Assembly: GCF_000336955.1 (NCBI RefSeq)
Contig: NZ_AOLI01000019.1
Coordinates: forward strand, 452,786-516,785
Direction of reading: 5' to 3'
From: Haloferax larsenii JCM 13917
GTDB lineage: Archaea; Halobacteriota; Halobacteria; Halobacteriales; Haloferacaceae
DNA: 64,000 bases
Shown: positions 8,137 to 17,301 of the stretch, piece by piece
How positions within the stretch are numbered: position 1 is the stretch's first letter
Layout: the number at the start of each line of letters is the position of its first letter
The notes under the pieces: generated by a model
The model's database searches: none
Told to the model about the DNA's origin: nothing
What the model saw: the letters and a program-made list of their open reading frames with translations, nothing else
Program-made: the position numbers and the translations under genes

Positions 8137-8697
8137 ATGGACCAACTGTTCGCACCGTGGCGCATCGAGTGGGTGACGCGTGACGGCGACCAAGACGCCG
8201 AAGCTGCGGACGAGGACCACTGTCCCTTCTGTGCACTCCCCGAGCGCGACGACGACGCCGAGAGCAAAATCGTCGCCCGCTCGGAACACTCGTTCGTTCT
8301 CCTCAACAACTACCCCTACGCACCCGGTCACGTGATGGTCATCCCGTACCACCACACCGGCGACTTCGCGGACCTCTCCGACGAACAACTCCTCGACCAC
8401 GCCCGACTCAAGTCCCGCACGCTCGCCGCGCTCGACGCGGCGTTCGACCCCCACGGATTCAACACTGGCGAGAACCTCGGCGGGTCCGCGGCGGGCGGGT
8501 CTATCGACGACCACCTCCACACCCACGTCGTCCCGCGCTGGAACGGCGACACCAACTTCATGCCGGTCATCTCGGACACGAAGGTGCTCGTGCAGGCGCT
8601 AGACGACTCCTACGACCAACTCCACGACGCCTTCGCCGACCTCGACGAGGCGGTCGTCGGCGACGACGACGAAGCTGTCTTCCTTAATTTAGATTGA
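8137..8697 (+). CDS. HIT-family nucleotide hydrolase/transferase
   Basis: A 186-residue histidine-triad protein. The signature HLHTHVV, read as HxHxH, lies near residue 128 and carries the nucleophile His that forms a nucleotidyl intermediate. An N-terminal CPFC pair (DHCPFCALPE, about residue 30) suggests a bound zinc, as in many HIT proteins of the Ap4A-phosphorylase/galactose-1-phosphate-uridylyltransferase clan. The open frame extends upstream, but MDQLFAPWRIEW is the typical family beginning. Likely substrates are AMP-amides, Ap4A or ADP-type compounds; which one is not known. Confidence 0.85.
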   Translation: MDQLFAPWRIEWVTRDGDQDAEAADEDHCPFCALPERDDDAESKIVARSEHSFVLLNNYPYAPGHVMVIPYHHTGDFADLSDEQLLDHARLKSRTLAALDAAFDPHGFNTGENLGGSAAGGSIDDHLHTHVVPRWNGDTNFMPVISDTKVLVQALDDSYDQLHDAFADLDEAVVGDDDEAVFLNLD

Positions 8698-8749
8698 GTC
8701 TAAAACTCTCGTGAAGCGCGTCTAAAAGGCCTCAATAGCCCGAAGCTGA

Positions 8750-8755
8750 TTTTAA
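8750..8755 (+). promoter_or_regulatory. TATA-like box for the CDF transporter gene
   Basis: TTTTAA is centred 27 bases before the ATG at 8779, which fits a leaderless transcript and supports that start. Confidence 0.55.
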
Positions 8756-8778
8756 CCCCCCGTTCGAAAGCCACGGTA

Positions 8779-9717
8779 ATGGAGCGGAAACGGGCCATCC
8801 GTCGGGTCGGTGTCGTCGTCCTCGTGGCGAACCTGCTGCTCGTCCTCGGAAAGGGGGCAGTGTGGTGGTCGACGGGGAGCTTGGCGGTCGGGTCCGAGGC
8901 GGTGAACAGCCTTGCAGACACCGTCTACAGTACGATTATCCTCGCCGGGCTGTATCTCACGACGAAGCCGCCGGACTTCGAACACCCGCACGGCCACGAG
9001 CGAATCGAACCGTTCGTCTCGCTTTTCGTCGCCGTGGGCGTCTTCGCGGCGGGGGGCGCGATTCTCTGGCAGAGTACGACGAGCATCCTCAACGACACCT
9101 ACGGCGGCTCCGCAGGGACACTCGGAGTCTTGGTCCTCGTCGCCGCCGCGGTGTTCAAATACGGTCTCTATCGCTACTGTGACCGTGTCGGCCGCGAACG
9201 GAACTCGCCGGCCCTCGTCGCCGCCGGCCTCGACAACCGAAACGACATCCTCACCGCCGCCGCCGCGCTCGTCGGCGTGCTCGGCAGTCAGGCGGGCTAT
9301 CCCGTCCTCGACCCGCTCGCCGCGATGGTCGTCTCTCTCGGTGTCATCTACACGGGATTCGAAATCGTCCGCGACAACGTGAACTACCTCGTCGGTGCCG
9401 CGCCGCCGGAGTACCTCCGCGCGCTCATCGTGCAGACGGCGCTCTCACACCCTGATGTCTACGGGGCACACGACGTCGTCGCCCACTACGTCGGCCCGGA
9501 AATCGACGTCAGCCTCCACATCGAAGTCGAGGGCGATATGACGCTCGCCGAGGCTCACGACATCGAGTCGTGGGTCGTCGGTGCGATTCAAGAAATCGAC
9601 GAGGTCGACGACGTGTTCGTCCACGTCGACCCAAGAGAACTCGGCGAGTGGAAAGAAGACGACACTGACACGGAGCGCTTTACTGCATTCTCCCCGGACG
9701 GCGGCGACAAGCGGTAG
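8779..9717 (+). CDS. Cation diffusion facilitator (CDF) transporter
   Basis: A 312-residue membrane transporter that exports divalent metal ions (Zn, Mn, Fe or Co) in exchange for protons. The first helix follows MERKRAIRRVG; an expected metal site is in the second helix pair (NSLADTVYS), the loop FEHPHGHERIEPF after helix 2-3 is the CDF hallmark, and the second Asp set is LDNRNDILTAAAAL (about residue 155). The cytoplasmic C-terminal domain has HDVVAHYVG and HIEVEGDMTLAEAHDIE, typical of the dimerising CDF tail. Length is normal. The metal cannot be assigned by eye. Confidence 0.9.
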   Translation: MERKRAIRRVGVVVLVANLLLVLGKGAVWWSTGSLAVGSEAVNSLADTVYSTIILAGLYLTTKPPDFEHPHGHERIEPFVSLFVAVGVFAAGGAILWQSTTSILNDTYGGSAGTLGVLVLVAAAVFKYGLYRYCDRVGRERNSPALVAAGLDNRNDILTAAAALVGVLGSQAGYPVLDPLAAMVVSLGVIYTGFEIVRDNVNYLVGAAPPEYLRALIVQTALSHPDVYGAHDVVAHYVGPEIDVSLHIEVEGDMTLAEAHDIESWVVGAIQEIDEVDDVFVHVDPRELGEWKEDDTDTERFTAFSPDGGDKR

Positions 9718-9750
9718 CTCGTTCGGCCCTCGTCTCGCCACCGACGACGG

Positions 9751-10341
9751 TCAGATGGCCTGACTGAGTTCGAGTCTGAGCGTCCCGAGATATGGCACGT
9801 GGAACTGCGCTTTCGACTGTACCCACTGCGGGCGAACAGGTGGTGCGATATCCGTCGCCTGGTCGTAGTATTCGTTGTTGTCGCCGCGTGTGATGTACCC
9901 CGCGTGCGGCGCGGGACAGTTCGATAACTCGCGACAGGAGTCGGCACCCTCGACGTACGAGCGGTTCGCGTCGTCGTACCAGTTTTCACCTTTCTCGACG
10001 AAGAAGACGGCTCGGTGAATAATCGGGGACTCTTCTCTCGTCGGTTGCGAGAAGATAATCACGTCTCCCGCCTCTCCGATTCGACCGTATCCATTGCTCT
10101 CGTTGGCCGTGACGACTCCATGTTCGTCTGCCGCAGGTCCGGCGTATCGCCCCTCTTCGGAGACGATGACGAGGTCCCCGCGTTCGAGATGTGGTTCCAT
10201 GCTCGGACTTTCTATCGCGACCATCGGTGGCCAGACACCGGTGACGGCAAAGAGGAGGAACGCGACGAGAGCGACTGCAGCGAGCGTCTGGAAGACGTCC
10301 CCGGCGAAGATGCGCCAGAGTGACGGGCTGTCGGAGGACAC
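9751..10341 (-). CDS. Signal peptidase I, archaeal Sec11 type
   Basis: A 196-residue membrane protease that cuts Sec signal peptides on the outer side of the membrane. One N-terminal helix (about residues 14-35) is followed by the catalytic Ser in ESPSMEPHL, then the His in IIHRAVFF, and the acidic block ITRGDNNEYYDQ. The archaeal/eukaryal class uses His where bacterial enzymes use Lys. A Cys pair (DSCRELSNC) sits in a loop. It is convergent with the CDF gene and divergent from the GNAT gene. Haloferax is known to have more than one such peptidase, so the gene number is left open. Confidence 0.9.
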   Translation of the reverse strand: MSSDSPSLWRIFAGDVFQTLAAVALVAFLLFAVTGVWPPMVAIESPSMEPHLERGDLVIVSEEGRYAGPAADEHGVVTANESNGYGRIGEAGDVIIFSQPTREESPIIHRAVFFVEKGENWYDDANRSYVEGADSCRELSNCPAPHAGYITRGDNNEYYDQATDIAPPVRPQWVQSKAQFHVPYLGTLRLELSQAI

Positions 10342-10424
10342 AGCGAATAGACGGGGACAAATGACAATAGTTTGTTGATTTTAGGGACAGAACGGTTACG
10401 ACCGACTGTTGTGTCAGTACCCGT

Positions 10425-10889
10425 GTGGCTCTCTCGTACGATATCGTCGCCGAATTTCCCGACCCCGAAACGTACGTCGCCCTCCGCGATGCCGCCGATA
10501 TGGCACCTCGGTCGCTGGACGCAGCGAAGCGTGGCCTCCCGAACACGACGTTCGGTGTGAGCGTCGTCGCTGGGGGAAAAGAAACACCGTCAGCGGTCGG
10601 GGACAGAGATGTTGTCGGCATGGGCCGACTCGTCGGCGACGGCGGCACAGTCTATCAGGTCGTCGACGTGGCGGTTCACCCCGACCATCAGGGGCAGGGA
10701 CTCGGGACTCGCATCATGGACGCCCTCGTCGATTATCTCGACCGGGAGGCTCCGCCGTCTGCCTTCGTCAATCTCCTCGCCGACGTAGACGGGTTTTACG
10801 ACCGGTGGGGGTTCGAACCGACCGCCCCGGCCTCGAAAGGGATGTTCCTCCGAGTCGGTGGTGATGGCGTGTCCGGCCGCGACGAGTAA
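10425..10889 (+). CDS. GNAT-family N-acetyltransferase
   Basis: A 154-residue acetyltransferase of the GNAT fold. Motif A, which binds acetyl-CoA, is VHPDHQGQGLGTRIM (about residues 86-100, with the QGxG core). A late Tyr in DVDGFYDRWGFEP is in the place of the usual general acid. The gene probably begins with GTG (VALSYDIV), since no ATG lies nearby in frame. Proteins of this type in haloarchaea often resemble the ElaA/small-molecule acetylators. The acceptor is unknown. Confidence 0.85.
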   Translation: MALSYDIVAEFPDPETYVALRDAADMAPRSLDAAKRGLPNTTFGVSVVAGGKETPSAVGDRDVVGMGRLVGDGGTVYQVVDVAVHPDHQGQGLGTRIMDALVDYLDREAPPSAFVNLLADVDGFYDRWGFEPTAPASKGMFLRVGGDGVSGRDE

Positions 10890-10984
10890 CGGACTGCACC
10901 CACTACGACGAGTAATCGAGTGCTGTCGCAACGTCCATCCACTCACCCACGCTGTTTTCAAACCCCTCGTGACACCGAGCGAAG

Positions 10985-10991
10985 ATTTATG
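10985..10991 (+). promoter_or_regulatory. TATA-like box for the methyltransferase gene
   Basis: ATTTATG is centred 27 bases before the ATG at 11015, indicating a leaderless transcript. Confidence 0.5.
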
Positions 10992-11014
10992 CCCGAATCA
11001 GACGCAAAACGTCT

Positions 11015-11764
11015 ATGGATTCGGATGGCGTCGCTGGGTTCTACGACACGTGGGCCACCGTGTACGATGCGGAGCAGACGCCGACTGACGACGTCCAGTA
11101 CTATCTCGACCGCGCCCGCGACGTCGACGGGCGGGTGTTAGAGGTCGGCTGTGGGACCGGTCGCATCTATCTCGAACTCCTGCGGAAAGGCATCGAGGCG
11201 TCCGGTATCGACCTCTCGTCGGGGATGCTCGACCGACTCAAGACGAAAGCGTACGCCGAGGGACTCGACCCCGACGTCCGTCGTGCGGACATGCGTGAGT
11301 TCACCGTCGAAGACCCCTACGACCTCGTTATCGTCCCGTTTCGGGCGTTCCTCCACAATCTGACCATCGACGACCAACTGGCTGCACTCCAGTCGCTTCT
11401 CGCCGCCACTGCCGACGACGGAGAGTTGGTGGTGAACTTCTACGCCCACGACTGCGAGTTCATCGTCGAGAACTACGGCATCGAAGAGACCGAGCAGGTC
11501 GAAATCGGCGACGAGAGCTATCGAGTGCTCCACCGCGCCGACTTCGTGGACGAAGTCGAGGGCATCGTCAAAGGCGAGAAAGTCCTGTTCGACCAGCACG
11601 ACGATGTGGTCGTCTCAGAGACCTACCGCGTCGCGTCGATTACGAAACGCGAGTTCGAACTCCTGTTGCGACTCGTCGGCGCGTCGTCGTGGCGACTCAC
11701 GAACCTCGACGGCGAGCCGGTCCAATCGGTCGAAGACGAGCTCGTCTGGTCGATAACGCCCTAA
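11015..11764 (+). CDS. Class I SAM-dependent methyltransferase
   Basis: A 249-residue methyltransferase with the Rossmann-type SAM-binding fold. Motif I is LEVGCGTGR (about residues 36-44); motif II-like DLSSGML follows; the post-motif YDLVIVPFRAF is at the usual distance. The C-terminal half holds a beta-rich region common in small-molecule methyltransferases. The substrate cannot be inferred: related proteins act on lipids, quinones, glycine or metabolites. It is convergent with the tRNA methylthiotransferase gene, separated by 12 bases. Confidence 0.85.
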   Translation: MDSDGVAGFYDTWATVYDAEQTPTDDVQYYLDRARDVDGRVLEVGCGTGRIYLELLRKGIEASGIDLSSGMLDRLKTKAYAEGLDPDVRRADMREFTVEDPYDLVIVPFRAFLHNLTIDDQLAALQSLLAATADDGELVVNFYAHDCEFIVENYGIEETEQVEIGDESYRVLHRADFVDEVEGIVKGEKVLFDQHDDVVVSETYRVASITKREFELLLRLVGASSWRLTNLDGEPVQSVEDELVWSITP

Positions 11765-11776
11765 GAGAGTCGCGGC

Positions 11777-13057
11777 TCAGGCGGCTTTCGGCTCGGCGCG
11801 CTTCTCGACGGGTTCGCCGAAGGCGTACACCGTCTGGTGTGCAGTGACCTCGACGCGAGTGAAGTCGCCGGGTTCGAGCCCGTGTTCGGAGGCGTTCTGG
11901 ACGATAATCTGGCGGTACGCCGCGTCGCGGCACTTCACGGAGTCGCCGGTCCCCTCTTGGACGACGAGCACCTCCTGTTCGGTGCCGACCATCTCTTCGT
12001 AGGCCTCGGCGACGATGTCCATCTTCGCTTCGGACATCTCCTTGGAGCGCTCCTTCTTGATGGTCCCGCCGAGTCCCTTCAGGTCTGCCGCGTCGGTTCC
12101 GGGGCGCTTCGAGAAGCGCGTGACGTTGACCTTCTCCGGGCGAATCTCGCGGAGCAGGGCCATCGACCGCTCGTGGTCCTCGTCGGTCTCGGTCGGATAG
12201 CCGACGATGAAGTCCGTCGAGAGCGTCCAGTAGTCGAGCGTCTCGTCGAACGTCTCGACGATATCGCGGAACTTGTCCACGCGGTGCTGTCGGCGCATGT
12301 GTTCGAGCACTTCGTCCGAGCCAGATTGAACGGGCGCGTGGATGAAGTTGTAGAGCTTGTCGTGCTTCGCGAACACGTCGGCGAGTTCCTGGCGGATACC
12401 GTGGACGCCGCCGGGGTTGGCCATGCCGACGCGGACGCGGAAGTCGCCCTCGATTTCCGAGCAGATGCGGTCGAGCAGTTCGGGGAGCTTTCGGTCGCCT
12501 TTGTCCCAGCCGTAGACGCCGGTGTCTTGGCCGGTGATTCTGAGTTCCTTCGCCCCGGCGTGGACGAGCGCGCGGGCTTTCTCGACGTTCTCTTGGACCG
12601 ACGGCGAGTCCACGCGGCCGGTCGCGAACTTCGTGATGCAGTACGAGCAGTTCGACATGCACCCACGGGCGATGGGGAGAATACCGACGATGCCGTCTAA
12701 GACAGGCTCGACACCGGGGCCGGGCGTCGGGCACTCGCCGTTGGTGACGGCGGTCGGCACGTCGTCCCAGTGGAGAATCTGGGCGTCGACGCCCTCGTCG
12801 CGGAAGTCGTCGCCCTGTGCGAGCGCCATACAGCCGGTGACGATGAGGTCGGCGGTCTCCTGTTCGAGTTCTTTGGCCCGACGGAGCATGTTCCGCTCCG
12901 TCTTCTCCACGACCGTACAGGTGTTCATGATGGCGACGTCGGCTTCCTCGGGACCATCGACGCGGTAGTGACCGGCGTCGCGGAGCGCTGACTCGATGGC
13001 GCGGCTCTCGCCGCGGTTCGAGGTACAGCCGTACGTCTCGATGTGGTATCGGGCCAT
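11777..13057 (-). CDS. tRNA t6A37 methylthiotransferase (MtaB/CDKAL1 type)
   Basis: A 426-residue radical-SAM enzyme that adds a methylthio group to t6A at position 37 of ANN-decoding tRNAs. The N-terminal UPF0004 domain has cluster cysteines C11, C47 and C76. The radical-SAM cluster motif is CMSNCSYC, with C133, C137 and C140. A C-terminal TRAM domain for RNA binding covers about residues 360-415. The full frame allows five extra residues, but MARYHIETYGC is the family start. Archaeal members group with the eukaryotic CDKAL1 type. It is expected to act in the cytoplasm on tRNA. Confidence 0.92.
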   Translation of the reverse strand: MARYHIETYGCTSNRGESRAIESALRDAGHYRVDGPEEADVAIMNTCTVVEKTERNMLRRAKELEQETADLIVTGCMALAQGDDFRDEGVDAQILHWDDVPTAVTNGECPTPGPGVEPVLDGIVGILPIARGCMSNCSYCITKFATGRVDSPSVQENVEKARALVHAGAKELRITGQDTGVYGWDKGDRKLPELLDRICSEIEGDFRVRVGMANPGGVHGIRQELADVFAKHDKLYNFIHAPVQSGSDEVLEHMRRQHRVDKFRDIVETFDETLDYWTLSTDFIVGYPTETDEDHERSMALLREIRPEKVNVTRFSKRPGTDAADLKGLGGTIKKERSKEMSEAKMDIVAEAYEEMVGTEQEVLVVQEGTGDSVKCRDAAYRQIIVQNASEHGLEPGDFTRVEVTAHQTVYAFGEPVEKRAEPKAA

Positions 13058-13155
13058 TCGGTTATCCCACATATTGGGTCCGCGGGCAAAAGAGACGCGG
13101 TCTCAGCCGGTACTGCCCACAAGAACCTTGACAGATTATATTGAACAACCAGCAT

Positions 13156-14412
13156 ATGTCTCCCCGGTCGTCGTCTGACTCTCCGCGTTCGACTCGGCGG
13201 CAGTTCCTCTCTGGGACTGCCGGGACGACTCTCGCGGCGCTGTCGACAGTCGGTACTGCTGGCTGTCTCGGCGACGACTCACCAGCCACTGACGACTTCC
13301 CCGAAGGCGTCCAATTCGACACCGACTGGCCGACCTACGCCCACGACGACGCCAACACCGCCTTCCTTCGTGAGGGGGAAGCCGTCTCGGACCCCATCGT
13401 CGAGTACGAAGCCGACTTCGGGATGCCACTGGCCGAACCCGCAGCAATCGGAGCGCAGGCTTACACGACTAACGACCCACTCCAAATCGTCGATGTCGCC
13501 GGTGGTGAAGTCGTTGCGGAGACCCTGGGCGACAGTTGGGTGACTCCGGCCGTCCTCGATGGGAGTCTCTATACGCCCACTCAAACGGTCCAGCGCCCCA
13601 CTGAGATGCTGGTCTACGATGCCGACAGTGGCAGCGAGGTTCGAAGTATCGAACTTCCCGATTCCCCTACCACAGCCCCCGCCTTCTCCAACCAGCGCCG
13701 GACGATGTTCGTCGGCCTCACGGACGAACGCATCTGCGCAGTCGACCTCGATTCCGGCGAAGTGAGGTGGACTCGCGACCTCTTCGGTGCGGTTCGTAAC
13801 CCGCTCGCGGTCAACCTCGGCCTCGTCTTCGTCGTCACGGAAGGACAGCGACTCTACTGCCTCGGGACTGACGGCAGCGGCTACTGGCAGGTGTCGCTCA
13901 AAACAGCCAACCCCGTCGCACCCGTCGTCGGCGACGAACGCGTCTACGTCGCCGGGTGGGACCGCATCGCCGCGCTGGAGAAGCGAAACGGCAGCGTCGT
14001 CTGGGAGGACGACCACGGCGTCCACGAACGACTGGCCTTCGACGGCGAGCGATTGTACTGCTCGAAAGGAGACCTTCGCGCGCTCGACACAGCCACCGGC
14101 GAAGAGCAGTGGTCCTATTCGCCAGCCAACTCGGCCCCGACTGTCGCCGGTGACACCGTCTACGTCGGCACCGACGAAGGCGAGTTGGTCGCACTGAATC
14201 GCGGTGGGACCGCCCCGCTCGAAGGCCGAGAGCGTTGGGCTGTCCCGCTCGGCGACTACGTCGGCCACTCGCTCGCTGCCACCGACAAGCGCGTGTTCTG
14301 CCCCGTGACTCGCGAGGATGGCCTGATGAGTCTGACCGTCGTCGCCGACGAGTCGATTGCTGGCCCCAACGTATCGGGGACGACGGCGGCAGCAGGTGGT
14401 GGTGACGCGTGA
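13156..14412 (+). CDS. Tat lipoprotein with PQQ-like beta-propeller
   Basis: A 418-residue exported lipoprotein. The N-terminus has STRRQFLSG (twin-arginine motif near residue 14), a hydrophobic run and a lipobox TAGC followed by LGDD. The mature part has repeated blades of the PQQ/BamB type, seen as ..VYDADSGSEV.., ..AVDLDSGEVRWTRD.., ..ALEKRNGSVVWEDD.. and ..ALDTATGEEQWSY... Such propellers serve as scaffolds or, with PQQ, as dehydrogenases; no PQQ-site residues can be confirmed here. The ATG at 13156 is preferred to a TTG 15 bases upstream. The next gene overlaps its end by four bases and encodes a similar protein. Confidence 0.85.
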   Translation: MSPRSSSDSPRSTRRQFLSGTAGTTLAALSTVGTAGCLGDDSPATDDFPEGVQFDTDWPTYAHDDANTAFLREGEAVSDPIVEYEADFGMPLAEPAAIGAQAYTTNDPLQIVDVAGGEVVAETLGDSWVTPAVLDGSLYTPTQTVQRPTEMLVYDADSGSEVRSIELPDSPTTAPAFSNQRRTMFVGLTDERICAVDLDSGEVRWTRDLFGAVRNPLAVNLGLVFVVTEGQRLYCLGTDGSGYWQVSLKTANPVAPVVGDERVYVAGWDRIAALEKRNGSVVWEDDHGVHERLAFDGERLYCSKGDLRALDTATGEEQWSYSPANSAPTVAGDTVYVGTDEGELVALNRGGTAPLEGRERWAVPLGDYVGHSLAATDKRVFCPVTREDGLMSLTVVADESIAGPNVSGTTAAAGGGDA

Positions 14413-15620
14413 AACTGACGCGGCGCGACGTACTGAAATCGGCAGGGGCAGGCTCCGCAATCGGGATTGCAAGTCTCGCCGGATGCCTCGGCAACGATAC
14501 CGGCTCGACTGGCGAGGGTCGCTCTGACTGGCCGCAGCCGCACTTCTCCCCCCAAGGAACGAGTTACAACCCCCGCGCGACCGGTCCCGAGTCGAAGCCA
14601 AACGAGGCGTGGGGCGTCGAAGTCGGCGGACTGGCTCTTGGTCGCCCCGTCGTCTTCGAAGACACCGTCTACTACGCGACGGGCGAGCGACTGCGGGCGT
14701 TCGCCATCGAGGACGGTACCGAACGGTGGTCGGTCGAAGTCGAACCCAAAAGCGGCTTCAGGTCGTCGGTGACGGTCGATTCGAACCACGTGTACGTCGG
14801 GAAGACAGGGACAAGAACAGGTGTTCTCGCGTTCACTCACGACGGCGAGGAGGCGTGGCACGCGCCGACCGAATCGAGTGTCCGCGCGCCAATCGTCGCA
14901 CCGGAGCAGAACCCTGACTACGTCTACGCTGCCGATACCGACGGCTACGTCTTCCGAATCCGAACCGACGACGGGACCGTCGAGTGGCGGACGACGGTGT
15001 TCGGCCCCGTCAGGGCGCTGGCCACCCAGTTCGACAAGCCCGTCGTCGGAACCGAAGGGGGCGAAGTCGTCGTGTTCCTGGACAACGGGGCCGGACACGA
15101 ACCAACCGGACTGTGGCGGACGAAGGTTCCCGGCGGGATACAGGCGCTCGCGACCGCCAACGACGATGTCTTCGTCGGGATGTTCGGCGGCGGCGTCGCC
15201 CGTCTCCGTGGCAGCCTGCGAGCCGGAAAAACCGACTGGCACCGCCCGGACTCGTCGCCGCACCGCTCTCTCGTCGTCGGTCCCGACCGTGTCTTTTCGA
15301 CCGACGGCAGTGGCATCCACGCCTACGACGAACGAGAAGGGACGCGGTTGTGGGAGTCCAATGGCGACTTCTTCGCGCCGCCATCAGGTGCCGGAAACAC
15401 CGTCTTCGCGTCCGATACGAGCGAGGATGGTGGTGTCGTCGCCTACGACCGCTCGGGTGGCATTGGCGTCGGCGACGTTCGATTCGGAAATCGGCGCTGG
15501 ACGTACTCACTCACAGGCGGCGCGGTGACGGGGCCGACTCCGGCCCACGACTCGGTGTTCGTCGTCGAGTCGGGCGGCGAGAGTGGTTCCGCGAGGCTGG
15601 TCGCGTTGCGAGCCGAGTGA
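14409..15620 (+). CDS. Second Tat lipoprotein with PQQ-like beta-propeller
   Basis: A 403-residue exported lipoprotein starting with GTG that overlaps the stop of the previous gene (GTGA), so the two are translationally coupled. TRRDVLKSAG (residues 4-13) is the twin-arginine signal and LAGC the lipobox, with the Cys near residue 27. Blades carry phrases such as AFAIEDGTERWSVE and RTDDGTVEWRTT. Together with its neighbour it probably forms a pair of surface propellers, perhaps one assembly. No enzyme residues were recognised. The pair looks like an old duplication since the blade spacing matches but the sequence has diverged. Confidence 0.85.
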   Translation: MKLTRRDVLKSAGAGSAIGIASLAGCLGNDTGSTGEGRSDWPQPHFSPQGTSYNPRATGPESKPNEAWGVEVGGLALGRPVVFEDTVYYATGERLRAFAIEDGTERWSVEVEPKSGFRSSVTVDSNHVYVGKTGTRTGVLAFTHDGEEAWHAPTESSVRAPIVAPEQNPDYVYAADTDGYVFRIRTDDGTVEWRTTVFGPVRALATQFDKPVVGTEGGEVVVFLDNGAGHEPTGLWRTKVPGGIQALATANDDVFVGMFGGGVARLRGSLRAGKTDWHRPDSSPHRSLVVGPDRVFSTDGSGIHAYDEREGTRLWESNGDFFAPPSGAGNTVFASDTSEDGGVVAYDRSGGIGVGDVRFGNRRWTYSLTGGAVTGPTPAHDSVFVVESGGESGSARLVALRAE

Positions 15621-15642
15621 GAAGGAACCCGACGAGAGAAAA

Positions 15643-16281
15643 CTACGTTTCGGGTGCACCGGAGACGATTTCGACGCCGGAAGAGGCACCGATACGCTCT
15701 GCACCGGCTTCGAACATCGCCAGCGCCTCTTCGTACGAGCCGACGCCACCGGATGCTTTGACGGGCAGGTACTCGGCCATGAGTTCGACGTCTTCGACCG
15801 TGGCACCGCCATCGGCGAAGCCAGTCGAGGTCTTGACGAACGCGGCGTCTGCCTCGGCGGCCGCCTCGCAGGCCCGGTGCTTCTCGTCGTCAGTGAGAAG
15901 CGCCGTCTCGATGATGACCTTCACCGGGATGGGAACGGCGGCGACGACTTCCGAGATGTCTTCGGTGACGGCCTCGTCGTCACCGGCCTTGAGGCGACCG
16001 ACGTTGATGACCATGTCCAGTTCGTCGGCACCGGCCTGCCACGCGTCGACTGCCTCTTCGCGCTTGGCGACAGTCGTGTTCTGACCGTGCGGGAAGCCGA
16101 CGACCGTCGCGAGGAGCACGTCGGGCGCGTACTCGCTGGCTTCGGCGACGTAGCACGACGGAATACAGGCGTTCATCCCCCACTCGTCGGCGTCGTCGAG
16201 GATGGATTTCACGTCGGCCAGCGTCGTCTCGGGTCCGAGTACCGTGTGGTCGATTCGGGCGGCGAGGTCGTCTCGGTTCAT
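15643..16281 (-). CDS. deoC: Deoxyribose-phosphate aldolase
   Basis: A 212-residue class I aldolase that splits 2-deoxyribose-5-phosphate into glyceraldehyde-3-phosphate and acetaldehyde, feeding DNA sugar into glycolysis. The start [17 protein letters not shown] is typical. The Schiff-base Lys is in [10 protein letters not shown], and the second Lys in [11 protein letters not shown]. Length is normal. Downstream on the other strand lies the lipoprotein pair; a PfkB kinase and a nucleoside phosphorylase are within 4 kb, which suggests shared use in nucleoside catabolism. Confidence 0.93.
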   Translation of the reverse strand: MNRDDLAARIDHTVLGPETTLADVKSILDDADEWGMNACIPSCYVAEASEYAPDVLLATVVGFPHGQNTTVAKREEAVDAWQAGADELDMVINVGRLKAGDDEAVTEDISEVVAAVPIPVKVIIETALLTDDEKHRACEAAAEADAAFVKTSTGFADGGATVEDVELMAEYLPVKASGGVGSYEEALAMFEAGAERIGASSGVEIVSGAPET

Positions 16282-16347
16282 ACCCCGAGGTGGCGACGGG
16301 GACCTAAAGAACGTAAGGCTTTCACGCCGCCCCGTCGGGCTTCTTGC

Positions 16348-17160
16348 ATGGCCATCCTCCCCGAAGGATTCGCGCTGCCCCCACTGCCGTACCTCGCCGT
16401 CCTCGTCGCGGGACTCGTCGGTGTGGGTGTCGGACTCGTTCGAACCCGGCCACCGGTCTCGGAGGGCCATATCCTCGCCCTCGTTCCGTGGATGGTGTCC
16501 GGGTCTGCGCTACACGTCTTCTACGTCCTCGACTTTCTTCCCCCGGCGCTCCGCCCCCTCGCCGGGACGCCCGCCGTCTACGCGACGGTGGCTGTGCTCG
16601 CGGGCGCGACGTGGCTCGGTCTCCACGTCGGCGACGTTGACACACCGCGGAATCTTGCGGTGCCGGGCCTCGCCCTCGCGGGCCTGCTCGTCGGGTTCGC
16701 GCTCTTCGTCGGCCTCGCTGGCGGGACGCTCGCCCCGCTGTGGCCCGGTATCGCGCTCGTCCTCTCGCTTCTCGTCGGTCCGGTCGCGTGGGTCGCCGTC
16801 ACCCGCATCGCCCCGGAGGCGGCCGATGCGGGACGATTAGGCGCGCTCACCATCTTCGGCCACGCGCTCGACGCCATCTCGACTGCCGTCGGTATCGACG
16901 TGCTCGGGTTCGGCGAGCGGACGCCGCTCTCGAAGGTCATTCTCGAAGCCGCTGCCGCGCTCCCGACCGCCGAGGTTATCGGCGTCGGCTGGTTGTTCGT
17001 CCTCGTCAAACTCGTCGTCGCCGGATTCGTCGTGACGCTCCTCGCAGACTACGTCCGTGAGGAACCGACCGAGGGGGCGCTGCTCTTGGGTCTCGTCGCG
17101 GCCGTCGGTCTCGGGCCGGGCGTCCACAATCTGCTGCTGTTCGCCGTCTCGGGCGTCTGA
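16348..17160 (+). CDS. DUF63-family membrane protein
   Basis: A 270-residue integral membrane protein with about seven to eight hydrophobic helices. The phrase [15 protein letters not shown] near residue 50 and [21 protein letters not shown] near residue 171 are what I recognise of the archaeal DUF63 family; the conserved HxxD pattern in a helix hints at a catalytic or metal site within the membrane. Function of the family is not known to me. The frame is open upstream, but the ATG at 16348 begins the first helix at the right distance. It is divergent from deoC. Confidence 0.8.
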   Translation: MAILPEGFALPPLPYLAVLVAGLVGVGVGLVRTRPPVSEGHILALVPWMVSGSALHVFYVLDFLPPALRPLAGTPAVYATVAVLAGATWLGLHVGDVDTPRNLAVPGLALAGLLVGFALFVGLAGGTLAPLWPGIALVLSLLVGPVAWVAVTRIAPEAADAGRLGALTIFGHALDAISTAVGIDVLGFGERTPLSKVILEAAAALPTAEVIGVGWLFVLVKLVVAGFVVTLLADYVREEPTEGALLLGLVAAVGLGPGVHNLLLFAVSGV

Positions 17161-17301
17161 CCGGTCGGGTGACCGAAACTCATCTGCGGGCGTGGCCGAC
17201 CCAGCCGGCGACTAACTCGAACCGCACAAACTGTCTGATTTTTCAGAAGAATGGGATATCCGGGAGAGTTATCTAATCGGCGGACCGAGTCTTGGGGACG
17301 T

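Noticed and set aside
8700-8921. 73-codon frame opposite the CDF gene start
   Set aside because: Overlaps the start of a certain transporter gene and has no recognisable composition.
13141-13155. TTG start for the first beta-propeller lipoprotein
   Set aside because: It would add five residues before the Tat signal; the ATG at 13156 gives a normal signal.
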